A DNA stretch of 14,403 nucleotides from Opitutia bacterium UBA6410 (GTDB lineage: Bacteria; Verrucomicrobiota; Verrucomicrobiia; Opitutales; Intestinicryptomonadaceae): assembly GCA_002437405.1 (NCBI GenBank), contig DJPO01000033.1, positions 1 to 14,403 of the forward strand, in the 5' to 3' direction. Both the position numbers and the translations under genes were made by a program. Below, piece by piece: positions 7,637 through 14,403 of the stretch. The first letter of the stretch is position 1, and each line of letters opens with the position of its first letter. The notes under the pieces were generated by a model. That model worked only from the letters and a program-made list of their open reading frames with translations, made no database searches and had not been told where the DNA came from.

Positions 7637-8092
7637 TTAGGATTGGTAGTCGAATGTTAAAGTGATTGTCTCGACGAACGACGCGCGCTGGCCGTTTACC
7701 GAGCCCTTGCCCTCGAAGGAAAATAGCGGGTGGCGCACGCGCGAGACTTTAAGGAAGATGTCGAGCGTCTCCCCTGGGCGGCAGATGCGCGAGCACCGCG
7801 CGTTGTCGGAGGAGGTGAAGAAGATTTTTTTCGGGTCGACGGGCTTTGCGAGGGCGGGGTCGCCGCTTGCGAGCAGGTAGAGCACCCCGAGCTGCCCGAC
7901 CGCCTCGAGCATCAAAGTCCCCGGGAAAACGGGGTTGTCCTTGAAGTGCCCTTTGAGAAAAAACTCGTCGCCTTTGATTTTGTATTTAGCCGTTGCCGAG
8001 CCGATGCCGAGAGTCGCCTCGTCCAAAAATAGGAACGGGTCTTGGTGCGGCATTAGTTTTTCGATTTCCTGTCTATTGAGCGATTTTTCCAT
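7637..8092 (-). CDS. fabZ: beta-hydroxyacyl-ACP dehydratase, FabZ-type hotdog fold
   Basis: The 151-residue protein dehydrates 3-hydroxyacyl-ACP. LMPHQDPFLFLDE (13-25), GHFKDNPVFPGTLMLEA (48-64) and the central hotdog helix match FabZ. The catalytic pair is His49 and Glu63; glutamate rather than aspartate indicates FabZ instead of the FabA isomerase type. Length fits the family. AAGGGAAA immediately before the ATG is a good ribosome site. It is the first gene of a tight trio with the ketoacyl synthase (6 nt) and waaA (1 nt). The glycosylase stop lies 48 nt upstream, so it could share that transcript or use a promoter inside it. A specialised pathway dehydratase is possible, but the envelope-lipid context favours a housekeeping role. 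Confidence 0.9.
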   Translation of the reverse strand: MEKSLNRQEIEKLMPHQDPFLFLDEATLGIGSATAKYKIKGDEFFLKGHFKDNPVFPGTLMLEAVGQLGVLYLLASGDPALAKPVDPKKIFFTSSDNARCSRICRPGETLDIFLKVSRVRHPLFSFEGKGSVNGQRASFVETITLTFDYQS

Positions 8093-8140
8093 TTTCCCTT
8101 TCTTATATGGAATTTTTTGCGCAAGACAAACATTTTTACG

Positions 8141-9040
8141 TCAAAGGAGATTTTTGCGGATTGCCCCGAAAATCAGCTGCTGGGCAAAGCCCGCGTTCTG
8201 ACCGAAACGCCTTGCGGCGAAGTCGCGGATTTTGTCGGGCGAGGGCGGGGTGTTGTATAGGTTTGTCATCGCCTGCTTTATCCAAGTGTCGACGGGGAAC
8301 GCCTCGAAGCGCGCCGCCCCGAAAAGCAGAATGCAGTCCGCGACTTTGTCGCCGATTCCGTGGAGGCTCGTCAGGTATTTTTTCGCCTCGGGGTAGGGGA
8401 TTTCGCGCAGGGAGTTGGGGTCGAATTTTTCGGCGCGGATTTTCTCCGCGGTCTTTTTCAGATAGCGCGCGCGGAAGCCCAGCTTGCATTCGCAAATCGC
8501 CTCTTCGGGAGCGTCCGCCAAAATTTCGAGCGACGGAAGCGCGTGGCGTCCGCCGCCGACGTATTCGCCGAACTTTTCGGACAGCAGACCAACGCACTGC
8601 TTTATCTGGACTATGCGCTTGCTCGACGAGCAGATGAAGCCGACAATCGCCTCTTCGGGCGTTTGGCGCAGGATTCTTAGCGTCCGCCAAATCCCGAGTG
8701 CAGCCGCGATGTTTTTGTCGCCCGTTTGGGCGAGGCTGCGGCGGATTGATTCGTAGTCTGTGTCGGCGTCGAGGTATTTTTTTATTTCGGATTCCGCCGC
8801 CGATTTTGCGCGTGCAAGCGTGTCCTGCGGCAGGGAATAAAAGACGTTTCCGCTTCCGTCGAGCGCAAGCCTCACCGCCAGTTTTTTGAAGACGCCTTCG
8901 TACGCTGCCGCGAAATTCGGGCAGTCCACTTTGTTCCACACAAACGCCTGCCCGCCGTCGAGGGTTTCGCAAAAATCCCTTTCGGTAAATTCGATACCGC
9001 CGAGTTTTTCAAACCCGCCCCAGTTGGAGTTTGTCCGCAT
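8141..9040 (-). CDS. ogg: OGG1-type 8-oxoguanine DNA glycosylase/AP lyase (HhH-GPD)
   Basis: The 299-residue base-excision repair enzyme has the OGG1 N-terminal segment LDGGQAFVW (28-35 region) and FICSSS (135-140). LGFRARYL (187-194) and the helix-hairpin-helix SLHGIGDKVADC (225-236) follow. Lys232 is the expected Schiff-base nucleophile and Asp251 (FPVDTW) the catalytic aspartate; their 19-residue separation equals that of human Lys249 and Asp268. The segment that reads SSNNNI in human OGG1 is SSSKRI here, so the Asn (human Asn149) that fills the gap left by the flipped base is not conserved. A general 3-methyladenine-glycosylase label is possible, but the lysine and GGQAF favour OGG1. The gene starts 24 nt after the lipoprotein stop. 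Confidence 0.9.
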   Translation of the reverse strand: MRTNSNWGGFEKLGGIEFTERDFCETLDGGQAFVWNKVDCPNFAAAYEGVFKKLAVRLALDGSGNVFYSLPQDTLARAKSAAESEIKKYLDADTDYESIRRSLAQTGDKNIAAALGIWRTLRILRQTPEEAIVGFICSSSKRIVQIKQCVGLLSEKFGEYVGGGRHALPSLEILADAPEEAICECKLGFRARYLKKTAEKIRAEKFDPNSLREIPYPEAKKYLTSLHGIGDKVADCILLFGAARFEAFPVDTWIKQAMTNLYNTPPSPDKIRDFAARRFGQNAGFAQQLIFGAIRKNLL

Positions 9041-9064
9041 GGTTTTTCGGCAAATTTTTTCGCG

Positions 9065-9640
9065 CTATTTTTCGGACTTTGCCGCGGCGGCAGTGTCCTC
9101 CCAAAGCCACGACTGCTTTTGCGCGAGCACCTTGCCCGTCGGCGATTTCAGCACGAGCTTCCACGCGTTGACCTTAGCCTTCGGATTCGGCCAATCTGCG
9201 CCCGTCAACCCGAGCACCACTTCGCGCGTGACCGAATGCGTTTCGGGGACGGTGAATTTGTAGGTTCGGGTTCTCGAGTCGGCGGTCGAGTCCACCGAAA
9301 GCTCGAAAGTGCAGGCGAGCGCAATGTCGTCGGGCTCGTATCCGAACATAACAAAAAAATACATTCCCGCGCGCTTGTCGGGGTTCGTGCGCATCGTGAG
9401 CTTGCCGTAGTTTATTTCCTCGCCCGTGAAAACTTCGTATATCGAGCGGGTCTGGGCGTCGTTCAGAAAGCGCGGCAGGACGTACGAAATCTTCGGTTCG
9501 CCCTTGAAGTCTACGCCGATTGTCCCGCCGTTCGATTCCCCCGCCGAAGCGTTGTCGGCGGCGGTGTCGCCCGAGCACGAGCAGATGAGAGCGGTTGCTG
9601 CCGACAGTGCGGCGAGGGCGGCGTATCTAAAATATTTCAT
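9065..9640 (-). CDS. small lipoprotein of unknown function
   Basis: The 191-residue product begins MKYFRYAALAALSAATAL and has a lipobox ending ICSC (Cys22 the likely lipidated residue), so it should be a membrane-anchored lipoprotein. After a low-complexity linker (SGDTAADNASAGES) comes a globular domain of about 145 residues with no motif I recognise, including FTGEEINYGKLTM and a C-terminal WKLVLKSPTGKVLAQKQSW. The pattern of alternating beta-like strands suggests a beta-sandwich, but this is inference. The ATG at 9640 is chosen because it places the signal peptide at the N-terminus; a TTG 39 nt upstream would add 13 charged residues before it. It sits between a transporter and a DNA glycosylase, which gives no functional hint. 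Confidence 0.8.
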   Translation of the reverse strand: MKYFRYAALAALSAATALICSCSGDTAADNASAGESNGGTIGVDFKGEPKISYVLPRFLNDAQTRSIYEVFTGEEINYGKLTMRTNPDKRAGMYFFVMFGYEPDDIALACTFELSVDSTADSRTRTYKFTVPETHSVTREVVLGLTGADWPNPKAKVNAWKLVLKSPTGKVLAQKQSWLWEDTAAAAKSEK

Positions 9641-9686
9641 AGCCCGATATTCCCGCCCGCGCGCGCGCGGGTCAAGCAAAAAGGCG

Positions 9687-10586
9687 TCATTGCCGAACGC
9701 GCGGCGATGAGGTCACCAAGTAGACCCCGAAAAACACCAACGCCGCCGCCGCAACTTTCACCCACGAAAAACAGTCCTGCCCCACATAGACCGCCGCCGC
9801 GGACGCGATTATCGGCTGGACGTAATTGTACATCGCCATCGTCGTCGGGCGCATTCGCTTTATCGCCATCGCGAGCAGAATGTATGTTATGAACGTCGCC
9901 CCGACAATGACGAACAGCAGCGCGGATATTTCAAAAATCCCCCATTTGCCCGCCACCGCGTTCTCCGCCCCGACGACCGTCGGCGTAATCGGCAGCAGGA
10001 TTATCGACGCGAACAAAAACATCCACTTCATCATCGTAATCGGGTGGTGGCGCGAAGTCACGGGCTTGGACATCGTGAAATATATCGAGGTCGAAACCCC
10101 GCTTAAAAGCACGAGCAAATCGCCCGCCACCGAGCTTGTCGAACGCGCGATGTTTCCCGCCGAAAGCACGAGCCATATCGCGCCCGCCGCGCCCGAAAGC
10201 ACCCCCAGCGCCTTGCGCGGAGTTATCGGGTCGCGCATGAAAACGGCGGCGATTACCAGCACCATCAGCGGAATCATTGTCGCGATGACCGACGCGTCCA
10301 CGGGCGAGGTTTTCCCCAGCCCGTAGATAAAAATCCCCTGATTCATTATCACGCCGCAGAACGAGAAGAGGAAAAACAGCGCGAGGTCGCGGCGTTCGAC
10401 TTTGTCGTTTTTAACGAAGACCGACGCGAGCCAAAACAACGCCGCCGCGCCCCACATTCGCGCGAGCGTCAGCGTTCCGCCCGAAAGGCAGTTCGCCATC
10501 AGGTATTTCGACGCGGGAATAAACAGCCCGAAAATGACGTTTGCCGCAAGTATGCAAATGTGGCCCTGTAGTCTTTGACTTGACAT
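9687..10586 (-). CDS. EamA-family drug/metabolite transporter
   Basis: The 299-residue protein is almost wholly hydrophobic and fits the ten-helix EamA (DMT superfamily) fold, with two repeated halves at about 8-142 and 155-293. The first half ends in the typical VFMRDPITPRKALGVLSGAAG pattern (115-135). Near the end of the second, YNYVQPIIASAAAVYVGQ (253-270) is the equivalent family signature. Such proteins export or import amino acids, purines or other small metabolites; the substrate cannot be read from sequence. The ATG is preceded by GTGGA. It lies 60 nt downstream of pta and 46 nt before the lipoprotein start, so it is probably part of the same minus-strand run. Confidence 0.9.
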   Translation of the reverse strand: MSSQRLQGHICILAANVIFGLFIPASKYLMANCLSGGTLTLARMWGAAALFWLASVFVKNDKVERRDLALFFLFSFCGVIMNQGIFIYGLGKTSPVDASVIATMIPLMVLVIAAVFMRDPITPRKALGVLSGAAGAIWLVLSAGNIARSTSSVAGDLLVLLSGVSTSIYFTMSKPVTSRHHPITMMKWMFLFASIILLPITPTVVGAENAVAGKWGIFEISALLFVIVGATFITYILLAMAIKRMRPTTMAMYNYVQPIIASAAAVYVGQDCFSWVKVAAAALVFFGVYLVTSSPRVRQ

Positions 10587-10646
10587 TTTCCACGCGGTTT
10601 TCGGCGGGGTCGCTCCCGCAACCCCTTCCCGAATTTGCGCCGCAAT

Positions 10647-11690
10647 TTAGCGTTCGAGTTCGATGTCGATAAACCTGCGGTCGACAGCCTGCGCCGCCAC
10701 GATTACGCTCGTGCCGAAAATGTTGGGCACGCTCGAGCCTCTGGAGATTTCGGCGGCGGGCTTTGTCAGCCCCGTCAAAATCTGCCCGTAGCAGGCGATT
10801 TCGGGCGCGAGCACCTTTATCATTTTGGAGGCGATGTTGCCGCTGTCGAGGTCGGGGAAAATCAGGACGTTCGCCTTGCCCGCCACGGAGCTGGAAATGT
10901 TCTTGAGCTTCGCGACTTCGGGGCTGAGCGCGGCGTCGATTTGCAGCTCGCCGTCGATTTCCATCTCGAGCATATCGCGCTTTGCCTTGTCGTGCGCGAG
11001 AGCCGTCGCCGCCTTGACCTTCGTAACGCTCGGGTGCGCCGAGGTCGAAGCCTTCGATGAAAACGAGAGCATCGCAATCTTCGGAGTCCGCAGCGTCAGC
11101 TGGTTCGCGAGCATGCCCGTCGTCAGCGCGATGTCGCAGAGTTGCTGCTCGGAGGGCTCGGGAATGACTCCGCAGTCGGCGAGGAACAAGTCGCCGTCAA
11201 TGCCGATTTCGGGGCGTCCCGTCGAGAGAATCATAATCGAGCTCGCCGTCTTGAAACCCTTTTGAAGCGGGATAATCTGGAAAATCGGGCGCAGCGCGCT
11301 CGACGAAACCGTTGTCGCGCCCGCGAGCATCGCGTCCGCGCGGCCGCTGGCGACCATCAGCGTCGAATAGTAATTGGGATTCGCCACGAGGTTTTTGATG
11401 CCGTCGTCGTCCAACGCCCTGAATCTGGGGAACGCTTTCATCAGGCGGCAAAGCTCGCCGAAGTCGTCGGAGAGGACGGGGTCGATAATCTTCATTCCGT
11501 CGAGCCGAACGTCGACGGACGCGGCGGCCTGTTCGATTTTGTCGCGGTTGCCGAGCAGAATCGGCACGCCGAGCTTGCGTGTGGAGAACTGGCGGGCAGC
11601 CTGCAAAATGCGCGGATCCGCGCCTTCGGGATAGACAATGCGCTTGGGGTGGTTTTGGAGACGTGCAGAAAGTTTTTTGATGAGGGGCAT
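10647..11690 (-). CDS. pta: phosphate acetyltransferase
   Basis: The 347-residue short-form Pta interconverts acetyl-CoA plus phosphate and acetyl phosphate plus CoA in the cytoplasm. Family signatures are YPEGADPRI (20-28), ADAMLAGATTVSSSALRPIF (118-137), ANVLIFPDLDSGNIASK (273-289) and ILTGLTKPAAEISRGSS (304-320). It lacks the N-terminal regulatory domains of the long E. coli form. Acetate kinase, its usual partner, is not in the window. The start has no Shine-Dalgarno (preceded by CATACAAAT). The 178-base region upstream holds a possible -10, TATACT (complement of 11742-11747), without a good -35, so the promoter is unresolved. A related phosphate butyryltransferase is a less likely alternative. 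Confidence 0.95.
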   Translation of the reverse strand: MPLIKKLSARLQNHPKRIVYPEGADPRILQAARQFSTRKLGVPILLGNRDKIEQAAASVDVRLDGMKIIDPVLSDDFGELCRLMKAFPRFRALDDDGIKNLVANPNYYSTLMVASGRADAMLAGATTVSSSALRPIFQIIPLQKGFKTASSIMILSTGRPEIGIDGDLFLADCGVIPEPSEQQLCDIALTTGMLANQLTLRTPKIAMLSFSSKASTSAHPSVTKVKAATALAHDKAKRDMLEMEIDGELQIDAALSPEVAKLKNISSSVAGKANVLIFPDLDSGNIASKMIKVLAPEIACYGQILTGLTKPAAEISRGSSVPNIFGTSVIVAAQAVDRRFIDIELER

Positions 11691-11805
11691 ATTTGTATGT
11701 ATATTTGACGGTTAAGAATGGGGGTATCCGCCGAAGCGGCAAGTATAATTCCGAGAGACAATCCCACGAAGCTCCAAAAAAGTCAAGCGATAACGCCCCA
11801 CTCCG

Positions 11806-11840
11806 AAAAACAAAAACGGCGGAAAAAATTCCCGTTTCCG
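11806..11840 (-). terminator. probable intrinsic terminator of the glycosyltransferase genes
   Basis: On the minus strand CGGAAA (complement of 11835-11840) pairs with TTTCCG (complement of 11820-11825) across a 9-nt loop. After CCG comes TTTTTGTTTTT (complement of 11806-11816). It begins about 30 nt after the stop of the last glycosyltransferase and before the pta start. The 6-bp stem and interrupted T tract make it weaker than the tRNA terminator. Confidence 0.4.
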
Positions 11841-11868
11841 TTGGCATTTCCCCAGTCTACAAATGCGC

Positions 11869-12765
11869 TTATTCGTAAAAGGCCTTGGGAAAAGAATATT
11901 TTGCGCGAAAAATGCGCCGTTTTCTGGGGTTGATAATTATATTGCTTAAAAATTGTATAAATCTAATGTTATATCTTCGCCTCGGCTTGAAATTTTCTAT
12001 ATAATCGAGATGCGAAAAAAGTCCCTCGGACGTTGCCGTTATATATCCAGATTTAGGCCAGTAGGCTTCCATATCGCCTTCCAGTGAAATATTTTTGTAA
12101 GATGTTCCGTACCTCGTTTTCTTTTCGGGATTGGGCGTAGGCGGCAAATCGACGGCGAGTATTCCGCGAATAAAATCGGTTTTGAACAGGCACGGATTGT
12201 TTGTCCAAAACGAATTTTCCGACTCAAAAAAATAATATGTTTCTCCGTTTATTTCTTTTGATTTTATTTCGGGGAAAATCTTGCACGGATTTTCGGAAAT
12301 GCAGGGTACAAATGTTAAGTCGCGCTTGGGAGTTAATTCTGGATGCTTCGCATTTTTCCAAACAATTCCGCAGGGAAAGCCTGGAAATTTCCGCGAACGG
12401 TAGCGTACAACTTGCGCTTTATTCTCGGAAAGAATCTCGATTCCGCTTTCAAGCCGTTTTTGCGCGGTTTCCCGATTCTCGAATAAATACCAATCGTTTT
12501 CCAGAAACAAAAAATATTCGTTTTTTGCATTCTCTGCAAGTGTCTTATAGCCGTTTTTTATACCAACGTTTTCCGTACTTCCGATATGTTTTAATCCGAA
12601 CTCATTTGCCAACGCGACTTCTTCGTCTCCCATTTCGTTAAAGAAAACGGTGATATCGTTTGAAATTTCCAGCAAGCCGTTTTTTTTGTATGAAAGCAAT
12701 GTTTGGCGTAATACGTCATTGCGCTTCCAGCTTAAAATTCCTATAGATAAATTTAATTTATTCAT
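11869..12765 (-). CDS. GT2-like (GT-A fold) glycosyltransferase
   Basis: The 298-residue protein opens with LSIGILSWKRNDVLRQTL (6-23), the nucleotide-binding beginning typical of family 2 transferases. At 86-92 FLFLENDWY places Glu-Asn-Asp where the metal-binding DxD normally lies. Later segments (FWTNNPCLF at 186-194, EGDMEAYWP at 229-237) resemble acceptor-side motifs of poorly characterised GT2 relatives. No transmembrane helix is evident, so it probably acts at the cytoplasmic membrane face on LPS or another glycan; donor and acceptor are unknown. Its ATG overlaps the preceding glycosyltransferase by 8 nt (ATGAATAA), suggesting coupling. Base composition is distinctly AT-rich relative to pta and the genes beyond. 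Confidence 0.75.
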   Translation of the reverse strand: MNKLNLSIGILSWKRNDVLRQTLLSYKKNGLLEISNDITVFFNEMGDEEVALANEFGLKHIGSTENVGIKNGYKTLAENAKNEYFLFLENDWYLFENRETAQKRLESGIEILSENKAQVVRYRSRKFPGFPCGIVWKNAKHPELTPKRDLTFVPCISENPCKIFPEIKSKEINGETYYFFESENSFWTNNPCLFKTDFIRGILAVDLPPTPNPEKKTRYGTSYKNISLEGDMEAYWPKSGYITATSEGLFSHLDYIENFKPRRRYNIRFIQFLSNIIINPRKRRIFRAKYSFPKAFYE

Positions 12766-13576
12766 ATATTTTTTTGCAAAGCGGAGGTTTTATTGTTCTT
12801 AGTTTTGCCATTCTTTTTAGAAAGCGATGAAGACCGTCTCTTTTTCTAAGATAATTAAGTTTTCCTACGTATGATTTAAATTGGAAAACTTGTCTGGCAA
12901 ATGGGTAAAAATTGTGTATCTTTAATCTGTTTTTGTAAGAGTCTATTTCTGAGCCAATTTCATTTTTACAAAACACAACGGGCGGGAATAGGGTTAGTAC
13001 ATCTATCCCATACTTATAATATAAATGCGTATTAGTATCTGCAGGACATCCAAAGGGTATAATATTTTTCAATAATTTTTTGGCTGTTTTGAAATTTAAC
13101 GCATATCCCCAAGCGCATCCTGAGGTTCTGATATATTCGCGCAGGGAAAAATCTGGATAAACCCGCTCCCTATATAGGATTCGCTTTTTTTCCTCTATTT
13201 GCAGTCTTATAAAATTCCACTTGAAATATTTATCCTGTAAAAATTGCAATGCAGCTGGAAATTCGTCGGATAAAACAACATCGTCTTCCAGAATAACGGC
13301 GAAATCAAGGCCATATTCTGCAATTTTTTGCCAACATTTTATATGCGATATGTGGCAGCCTATTTCGCCTACAGACAGTGGGCGGGGAAAGTCGCGCCTG
13401 TTTTTTTCTTCGGAAAAATAAAAACTTAGTGTTTCTTGCGGGAGTCCCGAAGCGTCCACGCCTCCCACCCATTCGTATGGCAGTCCGAATTTATTCAACT
13501 GGGCGGAAATTTTATTCCATCGCTCTACGCTGCGCGCCATATTTATGACAAAGATTTTGTAATTTAGTTTTTTCAT
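12758..13576 (-). CDS. GT25-family LPS glycosyltransferase
   Basis: The 272-residue protein shows the GT25 order. FVINMARSVERW (9-20) is the usual INLxRSxxR start and LSVGEIGCHISHIKCW (67-82) the conserved SxGEIGCxxSH block. VILEDDVV (94-101) carries the acidic metal-binding triplet and SGCAWGYAL (152-160) is the later GxxGYxL-like element. GT25 enzymes such as LgtB/LpsA add sugars, often galactose, to LPS cores; the sugar here is unknown. Its start codon shares one base with the stop of the upstream GT25 gene (TAATG), so the two are likely translationally coupled. It is AT-rich like its neighbours. The C-terminal ~60 residues are basic and could associate with membrane. Confidence 0.88.
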   Translation of the reverse strand: MKKLNYKIFVINMARSVERWNKISAQLNKFGLPYEWVGGVDASGLPQETLSFYFSEEKNRRDFPRPLSVGEIGCHISHIKCWQKIAEYGLDFAVILEDDVVLSDEFPAALQFLQDKYFKWNFIRLQIEEKKRILYRERVYPDFSLREYIRTSGCAWGYALNFKTAKKLLKNIIPFGCPADTNTHLYYKYGIDVLTLFPPVVFCKNEIGSEIDSYKNRLKIHNFYPFARQVFQFKSYVGKLNYLRKRDGLHRFLKRMAKLRTIKPPLCKKIYE

Positions 13577-14403
13577 TATTTTTTAATCAGGGAGCAAGTG
13601 GCGTATTGGAACTTATAAATCAAACGAGCCAACGGGTTGTGGTAGTGCTTTTTTCGGGAGATTTCGGACGGAGCGTCGGTGAGTTTGCAAAATGACGGAA
13701 AAAGGCCTTGGATATTCAAGTTTGTTTCCCATGTAAACTGCAAGTCCACGTCTATCGGGCGGAAGAAACGCGAACGTTTTGCAAGAAATTCCTTCGCGCC
13801 GTCCCTCGTTATTGCGTATGCCTGTGTTCCCGCGGGCGGTTTACGCCATTTTACGATTTCAAAAGGAATCGGAACGGTTATATCTTTTGAGGTTGGGGCT
13901 ATTTGCTGTGTGTTTGACGTTTTGTCGAACTGCCGATTTTCTATATTGCAAGTTGCGGGTATTTCGGCGCAAAAGGAGCGAGAAACGATTTTTTTCTTTT
14001 TAAAAGGCGCAATCAGTTTGATGTAATTCCAATTTTGGAGGGATTCCAATGCGTAGGGAACAAGTTTAAACGAATCGTTTAGTTCGATGTCGTCTTCAAG
14101 GACTATTGCGTAGTCGAGATTGTCGGAAAGTACTTTTTCGCAAACTTTTAAATGGCTAATATAGCATGCAATTTCCGATTTGCTGAGCGAAACGTAATAT
14201 TTTCTTCTGTTGAGTTCAGCCGAATAGTATTGGTTTAAAAATGCGTCCGACACAGCCTCGGCGTCTATTGCCGAAAAACGCTCGTATTGCAATTCGAGAT
14301 TTTCGATCTGTTTTCGCATTTTTTCCCAACGTGTAGTAGCTCTATCAAGATTTATAATAAAAATCTTTGAGTTTTTTTGCTTTATGTGTCTCTGGGGGGG
14401 GGG
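13576..14403 (-). CDS. GT25-family glycosyltransferase, 5' end cut at window edge
   Basis: The frame is open to the last base. The first ATG (14319) is not the true start, because the codons before it give SKIFIINLDRATTRWEK, exactly the conserved GT25 N-terminus. Downstream come LSKSEIACYISHLKVCEK, IVLEDDIEL (acidic triplet) and GTQAYAITRDGAKEFL, matching the family's GTxxYxxSxxGA element. About 262 residues follow from IKQKNSK onward, a normal length. No ATG, GTG or TTG occurs in frame between 14319 and the edge; an ATA at 14383-14385 sits where a start would be expected. Upstream of it the sequence is CAGAGACAC after ten C. Start missing, lost in the homopolymer or beyond the window are all possible. 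It is adjacent to a second GT25 gene downstream. Confidence 0.85.
   Translation of the reverse strand, partial: PPPQRHIKQKNSKIFIINLDRATTRWEKMRKQIENLELQYERFSAIDAEAVSDAFLNQYYSAELNRRKYYVSLSKSEIACYISHLKVCEKVLSDNLDYAIVLEDDIELNDSFKLVPYALESLQNWNYIKLIAPFKKKKIVSRSFCAEIPATCNIENRQFDKTSNTQQIAPTSKDITVPIPFEIVKWRKPPAGTQAYAITRDGAKEFLAKRSRFFRPIDVDLQFTWETNLNIQGLFPSFCKLTDAPSEISRKKHYHNPLARLIYKFQYATCSLIKK
14394..14403. repeat. ten-G homopolymer at window end (poly-C on the coding strand)
   Basis: The last ten bases are all G on the plus strand. On the minus strand this is a C10 tract at the 5' side of the GT25 gene, in frame with it as Pro-Pro-Pro followed by CAG. Either it is a contig-end artefact (poly-G read tails are known for two-colour sequencers) or it is a slippage-prone tract that broke the assembly. 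Confidence 0.7.

Noticed and set aside
6338..7660. 440-codon plus-strand open frame opposite the ketoacyl synthase
   Set aside because: The minus strand carries a complete condensing enzyme with its full triad. The plus-strand translation is Arg/Val-rich without domain signatures and runs through the synthase-waaA junction.
9641..9679. Upstream TTG start extending the lipoprotein by 13 residues
   Set aside because: It would put a charged segment (Asp, several Arg) ahead of the signal peptide, and the internal ATG gives a standard lipoprotein N-terminus.
11744..11749. Perfect plus-strand TATAAT
   Set aside because: No plus-strand gene follows and the nearest TTGAC is 33 bases away; on the opposite strand it is just the possible pta -10 region.

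Overview
The window is about 14.4 kb of bacterial chromosome and probably runs to a contig end, because it finishes in ten consecutive G. A Kdo transferase (WaaA) and two GT25-type LPS glycosyltransferases point to a Gram-negative cell with a Kdo-containing lipopolysaccharide. The core genes have roughly 58-60 % GC, with many AAA/TTT runs and weak Shine-Dalgarno sequences. This style would suit a Verrucomicrobiota/PVC-type organism, but that is inference from style and motif variants, not a demonstrated assignment.

Plus-strand block (1-4912): the first 95 bases appear to hold the 3' end of a gene entering from the left. A bidirectional hairpin terminator (194-230) separates it from tRNA-Lys(CUU) on the minus strand (238-310). 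After a 256-base leader with a plausible sigma70-like promoter come four close-packed plus-strand genes: a DevB-type periplasmic adaptor, a DevC-type FtsX-fold permease, thiC, and a C_GCAxxG_C_C-family cysteine-rich protein. The ATPase (DevA) that normally completes such an exporter is not in the window, and thiC shows no TPP riboswitch.

Minus-strand block (11690 down to 5068): seven genes share one direction. They are pta, an EamA-family transporter, a small lipoprotein of unknown function, an OGG1-type 8-oxoguanine glycosylase, a FabZ-type dehydratase, a FabB-like ketoacyl-ACP synthase and waaA. The last three are nearly contiguous (6 nt and 1 nt gaps). They join acyl-chain synthesis with Kdo transfer to lipid A, a plausible envelope-lipid unit. 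This block converges on the plus-strand block at 4913-5067.

Right-hand glycosylation island (11869-14403, minus strand): two GT25 glycosyltransferases (the first cut at the window edge) and a GT2-like glycosyltransferase overlap at their start and stop codons (TAATG, and an 8-nt overlap). Composition falls sharply: sample 60-base lines give 37 % GC here (12961-13020) against 58 % in thiC (3241-3300). This is typical of exchangeable LPS/glycan loci. The ten-base C tract on the coding strand at the 5' end of the first gene is either an assembly or sequencing end artefact or a phase-variation tract.

No insertion sequence, CRISPR array, phage gene or integrase was seen. No stretch longer than 300 bases lacks a gene.
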